Positions 38,177-50,810 of a stretch of 64,000 bases of DNA are shown here, piece by piece. The position numbers were made by a program, and so were the translations under genes. A model generated the notes under the pieces. The model made no database searches, was not told the origin of the DNA, and saw only the letters and a program-made list of their open reading frames with translations. The stretch lies in the NCBI GenBank assembly GCA_949130495.1, contig OX422211.1, positions 395,991,049-396,055,048 on the forward strand, in the 5' to 3' direction. Numbering within the stretch: position 1 is the stretch's first letter; each line of letters begins with the position of its first letter. The DNA is from Sambucus nigra (taxonomy: Eukaryota > Streptophyta > Magnoliopsida > Dipsacales > Adoxaceae).

Positions 38177-39187
38177 TAAGAGAGCAAGCTGGTAAGTATG
38201 CTCTAACACCACTTGTAAGAGTGGAAGGCTTTAATACTACTTACGAATGCGAAAATAAACGTGCAGGGATGGGCATAATCAACAAATTCCAAATTTATTT
38301 TAAACCAATTTTATCCTTTTATCCTAAACATGCATCTATGTGATAAAACAGATAAATAATACCAAGTATTCAACAAAGGCAAAGTTTTTGAAAAAAAATC
38401 CGTTTCGGGTATAACCTTTTATTCACTTTATAAACCTATAAGTCAGTCGACTTACAAACTACTTGACAACCACCACAAGTATAATGCGCTAATATTTGCA
38501 AATCTCTAGTGAACAACTATGATCCTCACAAGAATCAGAAGATCGCAGTCCTCCGTCAGCCTCAGCCTTCGTCTTCAGCAGTGAGTCCCCTCGGGTATTA
38601 TAAGTCAGCCATGGAGATGCCTTCTCCACAAAGGTGTATGAAAGTATACAAAAATTTCTAGGGTTTAAACGAATATGTCAAAAGTCTTAAACAATCTAAA
38701 CATGAAATAGGTATTTATAGGACGTTCAAAAAATTCAAGGAGGCGTCGTCATTCGAACGAAATTGAAGTGTCATTCTAATAGGATATGCTGATCCCATTC
38801 GAATGAGAACAATTTCGCTTCTAACAACATCCAAAAATCTTAGGCAGTAAGCCTTCGTTTGAAGCTCATTTAAAAAACATATTGAACGACCTTCAAACGA
38901 CATATAATATCATTTGAACGAGATGCCCATCTCATTTGAACAAGATTTAAAATAAAAAATATTTTTCTTTTCGAAATAAAAAACTCCTATTCGTTTTTGG
39001 TAAAAAATAAAACATCTTAAAAATAAATTCTGTAAATTAATTTAAACTCTAAATTGCTTTATACATTTACTAGATGTCGGGAAGTCTTCAAACTTAGAGT
39101 TGCTTGAGTTTGGTTCATTTTCATGGTGTGTGACGATTACTAGCCTAAATCTATGCTATGAACAATCCTAGAAAAAATGTTCTTACA
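38177..39187 (-). repeat. Right (5') LTR of L1
   Basis: It pairs with the left LTR and has the same TATA box (minus strand, 38712-38719) and TTCGAACGA word array at 38745-38945. Its outer G has mutated, so it reads TAAGAGAGC where the left copy has TGAGAGAGC. Confidence 0.9.
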
Positions 39188-39192
39188 CTACG

Positions 39193-40128
39193 TGCATTTG
39201 GTAACAAGTTATCTCCAAGTTTATTCCCAAAAGGTCATTTCGTGGCCACGCAAAGAGATCTGCATTTTTTATAAGGAAATGAATAAGATGATATGCTTCT
39301 TACTCGGGTAACTCTGCTCTAATGAGGAATGTCTTATCCGACTGTGATGAATCCAGAGGAAAGAAAATGAGTTCCTCCATCACGCATTCGATAGGAGCCA
39401 ATTGAGTTTTTTCTACCCCCGACAGAACTTCCTTGGGTTAATAGTCCTCTAAATTATGTCATCCTGACTTTTCTTGCACTAATTTTTTCTTGCTTTGATG
39501 GATGACAAGAAACAACTCAGAGTTGTTTCTTGATCTACTCTAATCTCCACCATCCACGGGCACTCAAGAACTTGAGTTTTTAGTGGGGGAAAGAGGGGAC
39601 AACTTTCATCTCGCGAAGCCATCATTTATCCATTATGGCATTATAGGGGAACTCCGATTGGCTGACATGGAACTCGACCTCCTTATTGGTTGAGCCCACG
39701 TTGATTGGTAGCTTGATCTTCCCCACAAGGTTTCTATATCTCCATTAAGACCAATACGTGTCCCTACGTTAATATCAATGTCCTTCATGCTGAAGTTGAT
39801 CTTGTAGTGTACTGTTCGATACATGATCTTCGAAGAGGTCCCTTGATCGACCATTATTCTTCTCACATCAAAGTTTGCAATTTGCAGAGTGAGGAATAAG
39901 GTATCCTTATCTTTTAGGTTCATGTCGACTAGATTATTGTCGATAAACATAATGGCCGGATATACACTAAAGTCTCTTCTCTCCCTTTTGGAAAAGACAG
40001 GTTTGAAAAATCTACTTAGAAAGCCTATTGAACATTGGAAAAAATTCTCACTTTCTCCTCGAGCTTCTTGCCAGTGCACTGAGCTGGATCGCTATATCCG
40101 TGAATGGCTGTGACTAACTCAAATCATC
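39193..40128 (-). pseudogene. G1 aspartic protease and flanking pol sequence
   Basis: A 148-residue minus-strand frame (39633-40079) reads YPAIMFIDNNLVDMNLKDKD, LFLTLQIANFDVRRIMVDQG and TSSKIMY. The catalytic Asp lies at 39846-39848 in VDQGTSS, the equivalent of the usual D(T/S)G: a Gln is inserted in the motif, as is common in Tat-type elements (VDxGSS). The protease cleaves the gag-pol polyprotein. Upstream, TAIHGYSDPAQCTGKKLEEK is linker sequence. Downstream toward 39193 the pol continues in broken frames to the L1 insertion site. Confidence 0.85.
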
Positions 40129-40129
40129 C

Positions 40130-42550
40130 CATTTTTTTCTTGGATCAATTTTGAGACATATTAATTTTTTGAATCCCTTATGATTATCCATTTAATTCTT
40201 GGCTAAATACTTTTTTTATATAATTTTAAAACCTCATAAGAAAATTATTTAATTTGTTTTAATATTTAAACTATTTTGGTATTTATACTTTTCAAATATA
40301 TTTTATATTATCAGTTATGTGTTTTGATATATTTCAAGAATTTTATAATTATCTTATGTAGTTTCTATGTATTTTTCTTGATTTTAAATATGTTAAAATT
40401 AACATTTGATTAAATGTATTAATTATTTTGAAAGAAAATCAAAATGGTAGTGTTTATATATGATGAGATGTGATTTTGATTTCGATCCTTGGAAGCTGGT
40501 TTGGGCATCTGTGATTGGTGGGTTTTTGACACACGCGAGCTTACTGCATATGGGTCTGTTGGGTTTTGTGCTCCAACAGTTTTGTCCCCTGGTGTTTTAC
40601 CCTTTTGCCCTTACTGTTGCTGTGCTTTTTACGCTTATACCCCTGCTTTTGGCATTCCATTTGTACCCTCAGCCGCCCCTAGCTTTGTACCATTATGCCC
40701 ATATTGTTTGGGGTATTACGCTTTTACCGAGGGTATTTTGGCTGAGCCTATAAATACAAGGATTTGGGTGTTGAGAAAATTGAGGATTTTATTACAAAAT
40801 TTGGCCAAACATTGCCGAAATTTACCTTCAATTTTCTCTCTATTTTTCGAGTGTTCTTAATATTTCTGAGAGTCCTTTCCTATCCTCCAAACACATAAAC
40901 ACTAATTCATACACTTTGTGAGCTTATGATTCTCTTTGAGGTTGTTTTTGAACCTTTCACGTTTGAGAGCTTTAAAGTGGCAGTGTTCTGATTCGCACTT
41001 TGGAGATCTTTTAGAGGTTTTGAGTTCTATGGATTCAAAGTTTTATTTGAAACTTTTGGTTTGTTGTGGAGGTTGATACACATTTTTCATGGAGCTCAAA
41101 AGTTCTCTTTTGTGGCTATTTTTAGGAATTTTTGAGAGCTCACAGCTTGGGTAATAATTCTATACTGATCTCTCTCTATATATATACTTATTATATGTGT
41201 ATTTATATACCTATTCTTATTATACATACGTACTTAATATCTCAACTTGCGGTTGTTTTCACTTGCATGTCTTGAACCTATATTTGCCTTTGATCTGAAT
41301 TGTCCTATTTTTTTTTTTATCAATAACGGGGTTTGGCTAGATTTGCCAATCTTGTTTATTTCTAAACCAAGCTCATGTGATTTTTAGGTCTAAGTTGATA
41401 TTTTTGATCTTGTTGTTTTAAACTTGGTTTGTGATAGTTTGGGACCTTTGTTTGGTATTTTTGTCCCAGAACCATGCTTGAGCAAAACTAATTTTTGAGA
41501 CCTAAAATCATTTATATCTCTTATGCCAGATCTATTTTGTTTTAACTGATTAATAAGTTACTGTTTATATTGATTTGTATCTATTGTTTTTTTTAATTCA
41601 AAACTTTATGTTGACTTGAGGTTGTCTTGAACAAATTTGAAGTCCTTACTGCCTTATAATTTTTATTGACTTAACGTTAAGAGTGTTTGAGAACTTCATG
41701 TTATTTTCAGTCCCAAACATCACTTTGAACAAACATTTTTTAAACTCTTAATTTTTGGTTAATTGTCTTGTTTAAAACTAGTGCTAAATTTTTATGACTT
41801 GAGTTCTGCACGTTTATCTTTTTCTCACTTTAATTTGACTGGTTATAGTTACATAACATCCGTTTAAGAAGTTCTTATCCTACGTGTGGTGTTAGGTTAT
41901 TTTTTTTTATTTCACAAAATTTTTGGGATTGTCCCTTCGGATCTATTTGTGTACATTTACACTTGACTGATTTGTATTTAGGATTAATCTTTACTGTTGA
42001 TAATTTATTACTAAAGAAGACCTTGCTTATGTCTGATGAGTCAGTAATTCATTATGATTTTATGTACTGATTAAACCAAACTATTCTTATTATTTATTAT
42101 TGTTGTGTGCGACTTCACTGGCACTCTAGTGTTGAGTGTGAGATTGTGTGTATTCCAAATCATTATTTCCTTAGAGTGTTTATTACTGTTTTAGATAGTC
42201 TGTGAGGTTGTTTAGGTTAGCCTTAATGTACTTGTTTGTATTGGCTCAACTTATTCATTTACACTTGTAATCTATAATTTATAATTGAAACATTGGAATT
42301 AATGGACTTGGATGTGTGTGTGGTCCTCGTACTAAGGGGCCCGGGGTCTTTCCACTTTATTGGTTTCCCCGTAATAAAATATTGTGTTACTCTTCTTTTC
42401 CTCATCGCATTCTTAAACAAGATTTACTTAAAGCATCACCATTCTATTTTACTTGTGTGTGTGAGTGGCTTCAATTTATAAACTATCAAAGGTTTTTATC
42501 AAAGACTTAAAAGAGCTTTCATAACTAGTGACTTTGGTGTATTAGGCTAT
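40130..42550 (+). mobile_element. LTR-like unit (possible solo LTR) in G1, borders unresolved
   Basis: About 2.4 kb of foreign, T-rich sequence separates G1 nucleocapsid (ending near 42550) from G1 protease (starting near 40128). It has an LTR-like layout: an AT-rich upstream part, a GAGCCTATAAATACAAGG TATA region at about 40744-40760, then a long T-rich leader. The edges TGTGACTAACTC and GGCTATTTCA could be TG...CA borders, but the flanking 5-mers do not match cleanly (TGACT versus TCACT is the nearest). Open frames at 40460-40860 lie just upstream of the TATA box and look like chance frames. Confidence 0.5.
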
Positions 42551-42559
42551 TTCACTAGC

Positions 42560-42960
42560 CCTACTGGGGGAAGATCCTCGCCTTTTGTCTTCGCTACGTT
42601 AATTTACGCATTGAGGTTTTAGGATTTAACGAGATCCTCCAAATGTTTCTTGAACATTTTGTAGTTTTTCGTAAGGTGCCTGTGATCTTTGTGATAAGTG
42701 CACCTGAGGTTGGCATCCCTATCATCAGGATCAGCGAGATGAGCTATCTTAGGAGGCCTCTTGATGTATGCATTGTCTTTGATCTACGAGAAAAGATTAT
42801 ATATGGGCTCTTTGAAGATCGTTTCTAATTCCTTGTAGCTGTTGTCATTAGCCTGAGACCCGGGGTGACCTTTGAGGGCTTCATTCCCAAATCCCTTCTT
42901 GACCGAAGAGGGTTGATTTCCCCCCTTGGGGGCCTTCTTAGGTTCACTCTTCTTCTGGTT
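42560..42960 (-). pseudogene. G1 gag C-terminal / nucleocapsid region
   Basis: Minus-strand reading gives GGNQPSSVKKGFGNEALKGH, KELETIFKEPIYNLF, then RPPKIAHLADPDDRDANLRC and TYHKDHRHLTKNYKMFKKHL with GEDLPPVGLV. The RC-YHKDHRHLT-N segment matches the CCHC-like nucleocapsid motif of Tat-type gag (RCxYHxxxGHxTxxC), with the last Cys replaced by Tyr. It is broken on the left by L2 at 42965 and on the right by the LTR-like unit. Confidence 0.82.
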
Positions 42961-44289
42961 AGACTGAGAATACAGTCGCACTAGGCAAGGATGGTTCGAA
43001 CAAGCAAAAATTCAATTTGGGTATTTTTCAAATTTTAAAGATCAAAACTTTAAAATAATTTAAACCCAATAAATTTATGCACCAATTTAAACCGTTTGTT
43101 GTGAAAAATCGATTTATCCAATTTTATTTTATCAACCTAAAATATGCATCTAGGTGGTAGGAAGATAAAATAAATAAACTATCCATAATAAGCCAATGTA
43201 CGAGAAAAAACACTGAGGTAAAACCCTGAGACGACGCATTAAAATAGTTCACTATGATAGATTTTACAAAGCATAGACATTAGACTTACTCAACGACTCT
43301 TCTCCCTCACAAGCCTTGGTTCTCTTTTATCTTCAACCGCTCCTCTACAGTGAAATTTAGGCCTCCATCTACGCAATCTACCATAATGCACGAGTCCATG
43401 CACGCCTCGGTATCCACCGATGATGCTCAACAACCGTCAAGGAAGTACGGAGTCCACCGCACAAAACAAGTTCTCAACTCAAGATGATGAGAAAGAAACT
43501 TAAGTGCATAAACAGAAAGATCTCAAAGCATAAGAAAGATAAAACTTGGATCTTTAAATGTAGTAATGGGTGAAACTAGGGTTTTGAAACTTTGGTAAAT
43601 AGATAGAAAAATATTTTTTGCCAAAAGGTCTTCAAAAATCTGGGTCCAACATGCTTTAAATATTAAAAACACAAATTTTGAGGTAGCAAAAATGTTTGAA
43701 CGAAATTGCATGGTTTGTTCGAACGAGATGGTATTTTCGTTCATTATAAAAACTAAGTTCGTTCAAACAAGAAGCCATTTTCGTTCGATCAAACTTCCAA
43801 CGATCTTCCAATGAGATGTGCACCTGCTTGATAGAGACCCCTCGTTTGATGTTTTATTAGATGCACGTTCCAACAAGATTGCAATGTCGGTGTAACCAGA
43901 ACCAACTTAGTTCCAATGAAAACTCAGATTCATTATATTGTGGTACAAATCTCATTCTAATGAGATTAGAATCAATTTTTTTTCTTAAAAACAAAATTTA
44001 AAAACAGTTTCAAAGGGTTTTGTTAAATAACAAACAACCATAAAAATGATCCAAGAATCATATTCAAATGCATCCTTACCTATGAGATCCTCGGTAAATG
44101 CAAAGAAAAACTTTGACACTAAATGCGACACGATGTATATATACTTTAAAGCTTGGCCTCTACGTCTTCATCAAACATGTCATAGGCTTACGAGATCGAC
44201 AGTATAAAGCCTAACCTATGGCTTGGATCTTTTGTCTAAAATTACACCAATTACAAACAAATTGACTTGATTGGAAATTTATCCTTACA

Positions 44290-45539
44290 AATTTTCCCCT
44301 TTGTCTATTCCAGGACAAAACCAAAATAAAAACCCTATGGGCCGTCAAGATATGTAAAAAGACTCAATCCCCAACCCCAAAAGAGAAAAAGGACCAACGT
44401 TCGACTACACATATGTTGAGTAGCTTTGTTTGCTTGAAAACTTCTCCGTACAATGCAAACCAGCACGCTTAAAAGCACCTTCAAATGTAAAGAGAATATA
44501 AGAAGTACAAAATTCGCATATAAATAAATTTTTAACCATATCTAAAACAATCTCAACCTAGGCAAGATGTCTCCTTCTAAGATAAAGATATCCTAATCAT
44601 GAAAGAAAAGATATCATTTCTCCCCCTTTTTGTTCAGGAATAGGCAAAGCAAGAAAAGTATAAAACTATTTCTCCCCCATAAATCAAATCTCCCTCTAAA
44701 TGTATGAACATATGATACCCTCAAAAGATAAACACATATCATATTTTTCTCACTCAATTCTTTTGAAGCTATCTCTTTTGAAAATCAACCAAACTAATCT
44801 ACGCTGGCCTTCGCAATTTTTCTATTTTTATTGCCTTTAAATCTTTTCATTAGGATCTTATCAATGGTGGCTTTACCACAAAGGTGATTTGGTCATTTCA
44901 TCGCCCTTTCCAGTACACCCTCATATTTTTAATAAAATTTAATAATCTCATGGGCAACGATTCTTACATGTACAAATTCTCCGTAGTCACAAAATATGTA
45001 GATTAAAAGATTAGTAGGAGAACATCTCACATAACTCAAATATACATGTGAAGTTAAAATTCAAAGATCTCGTGCATATGTATGTGAAGACATATACAAA
45101 GCGAATTCATTAAGTGAATTAAGTTCAAAACAACTCCATGCAATCATGATTAAGAACAATCTAAGTATTGACAATCATAACCAAATGTCCAATCACATGG
45201 ATGGCACAAAATGAATTAGATTCAAACACACTAATATGCCACACAAAATGTGAAAAAAATATACAAAGAAATAAAAATCTTTTTGAGTTTTTCTAAAATT
45301 TAAAAAAAAATAACAATTTGAAAACAAATTAACTCAAAAGACAAACAAAATCATTTTTTATTTTTCAATATGACTCAATAAATGAAAAATAAAAATATAA
45401 AAGACTCAATAAACATACAACTAGCAAGTATATATATCATGAAGCACAAACTAGTGAATTTTAACAAGTTAAGATAATCAACCATTATATATAGTATGGG
45501 AAGTATCATGTCCAAATCGGATCTCCTAACCCAAATAGG
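44290..45539. other. AT-rich non-coding interior of L2
   Basis: No domains are recognised. It is homologous in patches to 35597-37299 of L1. A short open frame at 45874-46080 on the plus strand, farther right, is antisense to gag. Confidence 0.55.
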
Positions 45540-46690
45540 TGTAACGCAAGGCTCTCAGGTTTTTGTGACCTTGGTGACTCTAGACTTAGACATACTAGGA
45601 CCATTTCTAAGATCATAACAAAAAATCCTAAGGTGACATTTCCTAGCACTATGAGCACAAGTGTAAACACTGTGAGGGGTGTTACCTAAGGGTTGACCTT
45701 TCTTAACGTTCCTAGTTGACTCTCTCAAACACATGGTCTTGACTTAGGTAGTGGACGCATTTTTATCATGGAGACCAATTCCACACTTGTCATTGATTTC
45801 TTTCCCTCCTTACTTAATTTAGTGGGGCATTCAACTAGTCTATGGCCATAACCATCACAACTATAACATCTTTTTGACTCATCCCTTTAAAGTTCCTATT
45901 CCGGTTCTTGGGGAAGTGATTGGCCTTGTTATGTATATTTTTCTAAAACCTTTTTTCATCTTTCAATTGCTTATGGAATTTGGGAAATTTCTTAAATTTC
46001 TTAGCCAACATGGCTACATTCTCGGATTGGATGTCAGACTCATCATCCGAAATAGGTGTTTCTTCCTTTCGGGATTTTAAAGCAATTCCCTTATCTTTTT
46101 TCTTCTCAGTCTTGGAGGAAAATATGTCAAGCTCATAAGTTTATGAGTCCCCTATGAGCTCTTCAAGTTTTATGGAATCTAGAATACCAAAGAATTCAAA
46201 ATGATCACTTTTGGATTAAATCTTTTAGGCAATGACCTTAAGATTTTTTTGATTTCTCGATTATCGGGATTCTTCACTCCCTAGTTAAAAGACGAGTTAA
46301 CTATATCAGACAATCTACCGTAGAACTCATTAATGGACTCACTCTCCAACATTTTAATGGTTTCAAACTGAGTGGTGAGATTTTGGAGTTTGGAATCCAT
46401 AACATCATTAGTTCCTTCATGGGTGAGTTAGAGTATGACCAAGACTCTTTTAACGCTTTGTAAGTCATAATACGTTGGAACTCCTCCAAAGTGAAAAAAA
46501 AACACAGAGCATTTAAACCTTCAGAATTATAATTAGCTAATCTATGCTCAGCCTCACTCCATGATCATACGGGTTTTAAATGAACAACTTCACCTTCTCC
46601 CGTGACAGATGGAGACCACCCTTTAACTACAGCTAACCAGAACCGCTCATCTATAGCTTCAAGTGACGACTTCATACCCATTTTCTAGTA
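45540..46690 (-). pseudogene. L2 copia-type gag (DUF4219/UBN2 plus CCHC knuckle)
   Basis: The minus strand starts near 46685 with MGMKSSLEAIDERFWLAVVK and TGEGEVVHLKPV, as in the DUF4219-type N-terminus of plant copia gag. EEFQRIMTYKALKESW, then in a shifted frame KLQNLTTQFETIKMLESES, INEFYGRLSDIVNSSFN and ILRSLPKRFNPKV follow (UBN2 domain). A canonical zinc knuckle CYSCDGYGHRLVEC lies at about 45840-45885, with a second Cys/His-like patch toward 45600. Frameshifts and stops break the gene into at least three frames. Protease, integrase and RT are absent, so replication would have depended on a partner element. Confidence 0.82.
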
Positions 46691-48122
46691 TGCGTATTTC
46701 AACCCAAAAAACATAGGGGTTCTAAAACCATCAAAACCACCAAAATTCAAGCCTAAACACACTGGATCTACACACGAAATATTAGTGTTTTAGGTCTGAT
46801 ACCACTTTGAGAATGCAATCCCACTATGCAAGGCTAGTCTGAATAAACAAAAATTCTATTTTGGTATTTTTCAAATTCCAAAGATCAAAACTTTAAACAA
46901 TTAAAACCCAATAAACTTATGCACTAGTTTTAAACCGTTTGTTGTCAAAAATCGATTTATATCATTTTTGTCTTTTAAACAAAAACATGCATCTACGTGA
47001 TAAGATGATAAAATAAATATACTATCTAGAACATGCCGATGTACGAGGAAAATCACAAAGGAAAAATACTCGGATGACCCTGCCAAACAGTTCACTATGA
47101 TACGATTTTATAAAGCATAGGCAGTAGATTTTCTCAACGACTCGTCTCTCTCACAAGCCTTGACGCTCTTCTATCATCAACACCTCCTCCACAGTACAAC
47201 GTAGGAGTCCACCTACACAAGTTTCCACAATTTACTCATCCACACATGCCTCAATATCCACCAATGACGTTCAGTAACCGTCAACCAAGTAAGAAGTCCA
47301 CCGCACAAAGAAGGTTCTCAACTCAAGGTGATGAGAAACAAACTTTGGTGCCAAAACAAAAAGATCTCAAAGCATAAGAAAGATGAAAATTGGATATCTA
47401 AATGTAATGGGTGAGAATAGGGTTTTGGAAATTTGGTAAATAGATCGGAAAATATTTTTCACCAAAATTTCTTCAAAAATCTGAGTCCAGCACGCCTTAA
47501 ATAGTAAAATCACGAATTCTAAGGCAGTGAACTCATTTGAACAAAATTGCATGGTTCGTTCGAATGAGATTTCATTTTTGTTATAACGAAACTAATTTCT
47601 TTCAAAAGAGAAGCCATTTTCATTCGATCGAAATTCCAACGAGCTTCCAATGAGATGTGCACTTGCTTGATAGAGACCCCTCATTTAATGTTCATTAAAT
47701 GCACGTTCCAACGAGATTCCAATGTCGTTCTAACTAGACCAACTTCGTTAGAACGAAAACTTAATTTCGTCCAATTCTTATTGTAACGAGATTAGAATAA
47801 AAAAAATATTTTTTTAAAAAAATATTTAAAAAACAGTTTCAAACGATTTTGTTAAAAAACAAACACCTATAAAAATAATCTAAGGATAATATTCAAATAC
47901 ATCCATACCTGCGAGATCCACAATAAACGTGAAGACAAACTTTGGGACTAAATACAACACGATATATATCCATTTTGAAGCTTGGCTGCTACGCCTTGAT
48001 CAAATATATCATAGGCTTACGAGATCGACAATCAAATCGTAAGCTATGACTCAAATATTTTGTCCAAAATTATGCCAATTACAAATAAATTGACTCGAAT
48101 GAAAATTTGTCCTGACACGGAC

Positions 48123-48551
48123 GGGGCCTCCGCGTTGATGAGACCATCCCCCACCTTGTCATACCTCTCAATATGGGAAGTGGGATCGTCCCTTGTAGAG
48201 GTCTGTTTCTTTGCCAGTGACTAGTAGCTATCATTCGATCATTTCAAGCCGAATTTAATGAAGATATTGATTGATTATAGTTTTAATCGTCAATATCGTT
48301 GTATATCTCCCACTAACTTTGTGCGTACTTCCGGAGGACTCTCCCTTCATTTTATTAAGAGAGACCCACGAATCAACCTCCTTGATTGCCTTGCAGCTAG
48401 TGAAAAATCGGACCGCGAACTGCTCGGCTAGATCTCTGAAATAGATGATCGATCTGGGGGGAAATTTATCAAACCCCTTCAGACCAATCTCCCCCAAAGT
48501 ATATGGGAACACCCGGAACATTAAAGAGTCATGATGATTCCAAATATACAT
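48123..48551 (-). pseudogene. G1 gag, N-terminal part
   Basis: A minus-strand frame reads HHDSLMFRVFPYTLGEIGLK, GFDKFPPRSIIYFRDLAEQF, AVRFFTSCKAIKEVDSWVSL and NKMKGESSG. This matches the retrotransposon gag domain of Tat-type gypsy elements (FxxSL-G-A--WF--LPPGSI-SF-DL---F---F). It is cut at 48552/48553 by CACTA element C2, so the gag start and the 5' LTR of G1 are not in place. It continues at 42960 beyond L2. Confidence 0.88.
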
Positions 48552-48841
48552 GCACTACACCAAAATAATAAAATTTTCACTTTTTACCCGACCAGTGTTG
48601 TCACGGTTAAAAAAACGTGATAATAAAATACGCGTTTATTGTCACAATCTTTGATCATGATAAGACGGTGACAAGGATTATCACGGTCTTATCATGGTCA
48701 AAGACCGTGATAAGGAGAGTTGTCACGGACGTGTCGCAATTAAAGACCGAAACAACCTTTGATAGTTGTCACAGTCAATGACCGTGACACGTCTATAACA
48801 ACTTTAAAAAATAAAAACCCTAGCCATCCTTCTTTCCCTCT

Positions 48842-50810
48842 CACTACACCAAAAATGACAATCCGGCACACTTGGACAAGGAGAATCTGGTACGAATTTA
48901 AACTGTGCCAAAATTTGGCACGGTTTAAAGGCGTTCCAAAAGTGTGCAAAGTTTAGAAAAAGGTTAATTTAAAAAAAACAAAATACTTAAAAGTCAATTG
49001 ACTAAATTTTGACCCTCTACTTTCTTCCCGCTCACTCTCCCTCCCACTTTTTGTGAAACCCAATTCTTTCTCTCCCGCTCTTCACCCAATCTCGATTCAG
49101 AGGTAACACAAATGCTACAGCTCATTATTTCACGAATCTCATCTCTCTCTCTCCACCACACAATCAAGCCAACCGCAGGACATCTGGCATCCTTCCCACC
49201 ACCTTCGACCTGGTCTAATGTAACTCGTAAGAAGCATGAACACCTTGCACGAGACCAATATAACATGTAGGAACTGACCTCATAGTCATGGGTCTTCTGG
49301 TTTGAGAATATGACGATAATTTGCAAATATTTTGATTAGGCTTAAAAACAAGCCGTTAAAGGGTGAAAACTCAAACCCGCCCCCAAACGTTTCCGTAAGA
49401 AGTATGAACACCTCGTATGAGACCAATGTAACTCATAGGTACTGACCGCGTAGTCACGGGTATCCCGATTTGAGAATATGACGATAATTTGAAAATATCT
49501 ATATTAGGCTTTAAAGACAAGGGTGAAAACCCAAACCAACTCCCAAACGGTCCCGTCAGAGGCATGAACACCTCGTACGTGACCACTGTAATTCGTAGGG
49601 ACTGGCCGCGTAGTCAGAGGTCTCCCAATTTGAGAATATGATGATAATTTAAAAATATCTAGAGTAGGCTTAAAAATAAGTCGTTAAAGGGTGAAAACTC
49701 AAACCAGCCCCCAAATGATCCCGTAAGAGGCATGAACACCTTGCATGGGACCAATGTAACTCGTAAGAACTGACCGCATAGTCACGACTTTTCCAGTTTC
49801 AGAATATGACGATAATTTGAAAAAATCTAGATTAGGCTTAAAATATGTCGTTTGAAGGTAAAAATTCAAATCAGCCCCCAAACGACCCCGTAAGAGGCAC
49901 TAATACCTCGCATGAGACTAATGTAATTTGTAGGAACTGATCACGTTGTCACGAGAATTTCGAGTTGAGAATATAATAATAATTATAGCTCATATATGTA
50001 ATTTTTCAGCTTGAATAAGAATTTTTTTAAATTACTTGGTTATTAATATCATCACTTTTTTGTATCCTTTTTTTTTGTAGGATAACATTTTATCGTTAGC
50101 TTTTATCCACGTGGAACACGCGAATAAGTCAATGGTCTATACCAAGGGGATTATTTATTTAATGTCGTTAATATTCAGGATTCTATTTTTTTGGGTTATG
50201 ACCGTGCGGGCTTTTGTAGTTTTATTGTTAACTTTCATGATCGTGTGGGCTTTTATAATTTTATTGTTATATTTTATGGCCGTGCGGGCTTTACATTACT
50301 CAGGTTTTATATTAACAAATTTTAGAATGTCTATAAAATTGAGGAGACTCTGCCCAAATTTTTTGGGTGTGTGAACTATTAAGACTTGTAATATTTTAAA
50401 GTTTGTATTTACATCAGTTGTCAACAACGTACGAGATTCGTAATTTGTGATTTTTTTTTTGTTTTCAAATAAGTATTTTTTTCTTTGATCCAAAAATTTT
50501 GCACAGTTCAAAACCGTGCCAAAAGTGTATCAAAGTTTGGCACGATTTTGAACAGTGCCAAAAATGTACCAAAATGTCCTCAATCTGGCACAGTTATAAA
50601 TTGTGTCATAAGTGTGCCAGAAATATTAAATTCTGGCACGGTTTAAAAGTGTGTCAGAAATGTTTGTTTGGATAAATTTGGCAAACTTTTAAACCGTGCC
50701 AGGAAAAAATGATCATTTTGGAACATCTGATTCTGGAACAGTTCAAAACTTTGCCAGATTTGATCTGGCACAGTTTTAAACCATGCCAGATTGATGTTTT
50801 TGGTGTAGTG
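48842..50810. mobile_element. Non-autonomous CACTA element C3 nested in C2 (TSD TCT)
   Basis: Perfect 14-bp inverted ends CACTACACCAAAAA are flanked by the 3-bp duplication TCT (48839-48841 and 50811-50813), as CACTA elements make. Subterminal repeats are TTTGGCACGGTTTAAA and its inverted forms TTTAAACCGTGCCA, at 48897-48935 and 50500-50785. They differ from the TGTCACGGTC repeats of C1 and C2, so this is another family with a different recognition motif. The interior is non-coding and carries a tandem satellite (49227-49985). The short frames at 50111-50374 are T-rich chance frames. Confidence 0.92.
49227..49985. repeat. 160-168 bp tandem satellite inside C3
   Basis: Four full units and a partial one start GTAAGA(A/G)G(C/T)ATGAACACC at 49227, 49395, 49555, 49723 and 49890 (spacings 168, 160, 168, 167). 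Each contains GACCAATGTAACTC, ACTGACCGCGTAGTCACG, GAGAATATGACGATAATTTG and AGGGTGAAAACTCAAACC. Divergence between units is visible throughout. Unit length falls in the monomer range of plant satellites. Confidence 0.92.

Larger units (their letters stand above)
34480..39187 (-). mobile_element. Gag-only copia-like element L1 (TSD CTACG)
   Basis: LTRs lie at 34480-35596 (1117 bp) and 38177-39187 (1011 bp). The duplication CTACG is perfect at 34475-34479 and 39188-39192. Minus-strand orientation is fixed by a purine tract AAAGGAGGAGATT next to the left LTR and a GGTATCAGACCT-type primer site next to the right LTR. The LTRs begin TGTAAGAA and end TCTCA (right copy TCTTA). The 2.6-kb interior has only a gag-like remnant and about 1.7 kb of AT-rich non-coding sequence. 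It interrupts G1 between protease and RT. L2 at 42,965 belongs to the same family. Confidence 0.9.
42965..48117 (-). mobile_element. Gag-only copia-like element L2
   Basis: LTRs lie at 42965-44289 and 46808-48117 (about 1.3 kb each), beginning TGTAAGGA (right copy TGTCAGGA) and ending TCTCA on the minus strand. A GGGGAAAATT purine tract adjoins the left LTR and a TGGTATCAGACC primer site adjoins the right. Flanks are TAGAC (42960-42964) and CGGAC (48118-48122), three of five identical. It splits G1 gag. The interior has a copia-type gag but no pol, with the same AT-rich non-coding part as L1. Confidence 0.87.

Noticed and set aside
40460..40860. Two overlapping plus frames of 97 and 123 residues
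   Set aside because: They lie in the LTR-like unit across its TATA region; the Cys/Tyr/Phe-rich composition is unlike a known protein.
40126..42550. Helitron as an explanation for the unit inside G1
   Set aside because: A CTAG-like right edge and a TC at the left can be found, but there is no A/T target context or 3' hairpin; the TATA and leader layout favours an LTR.
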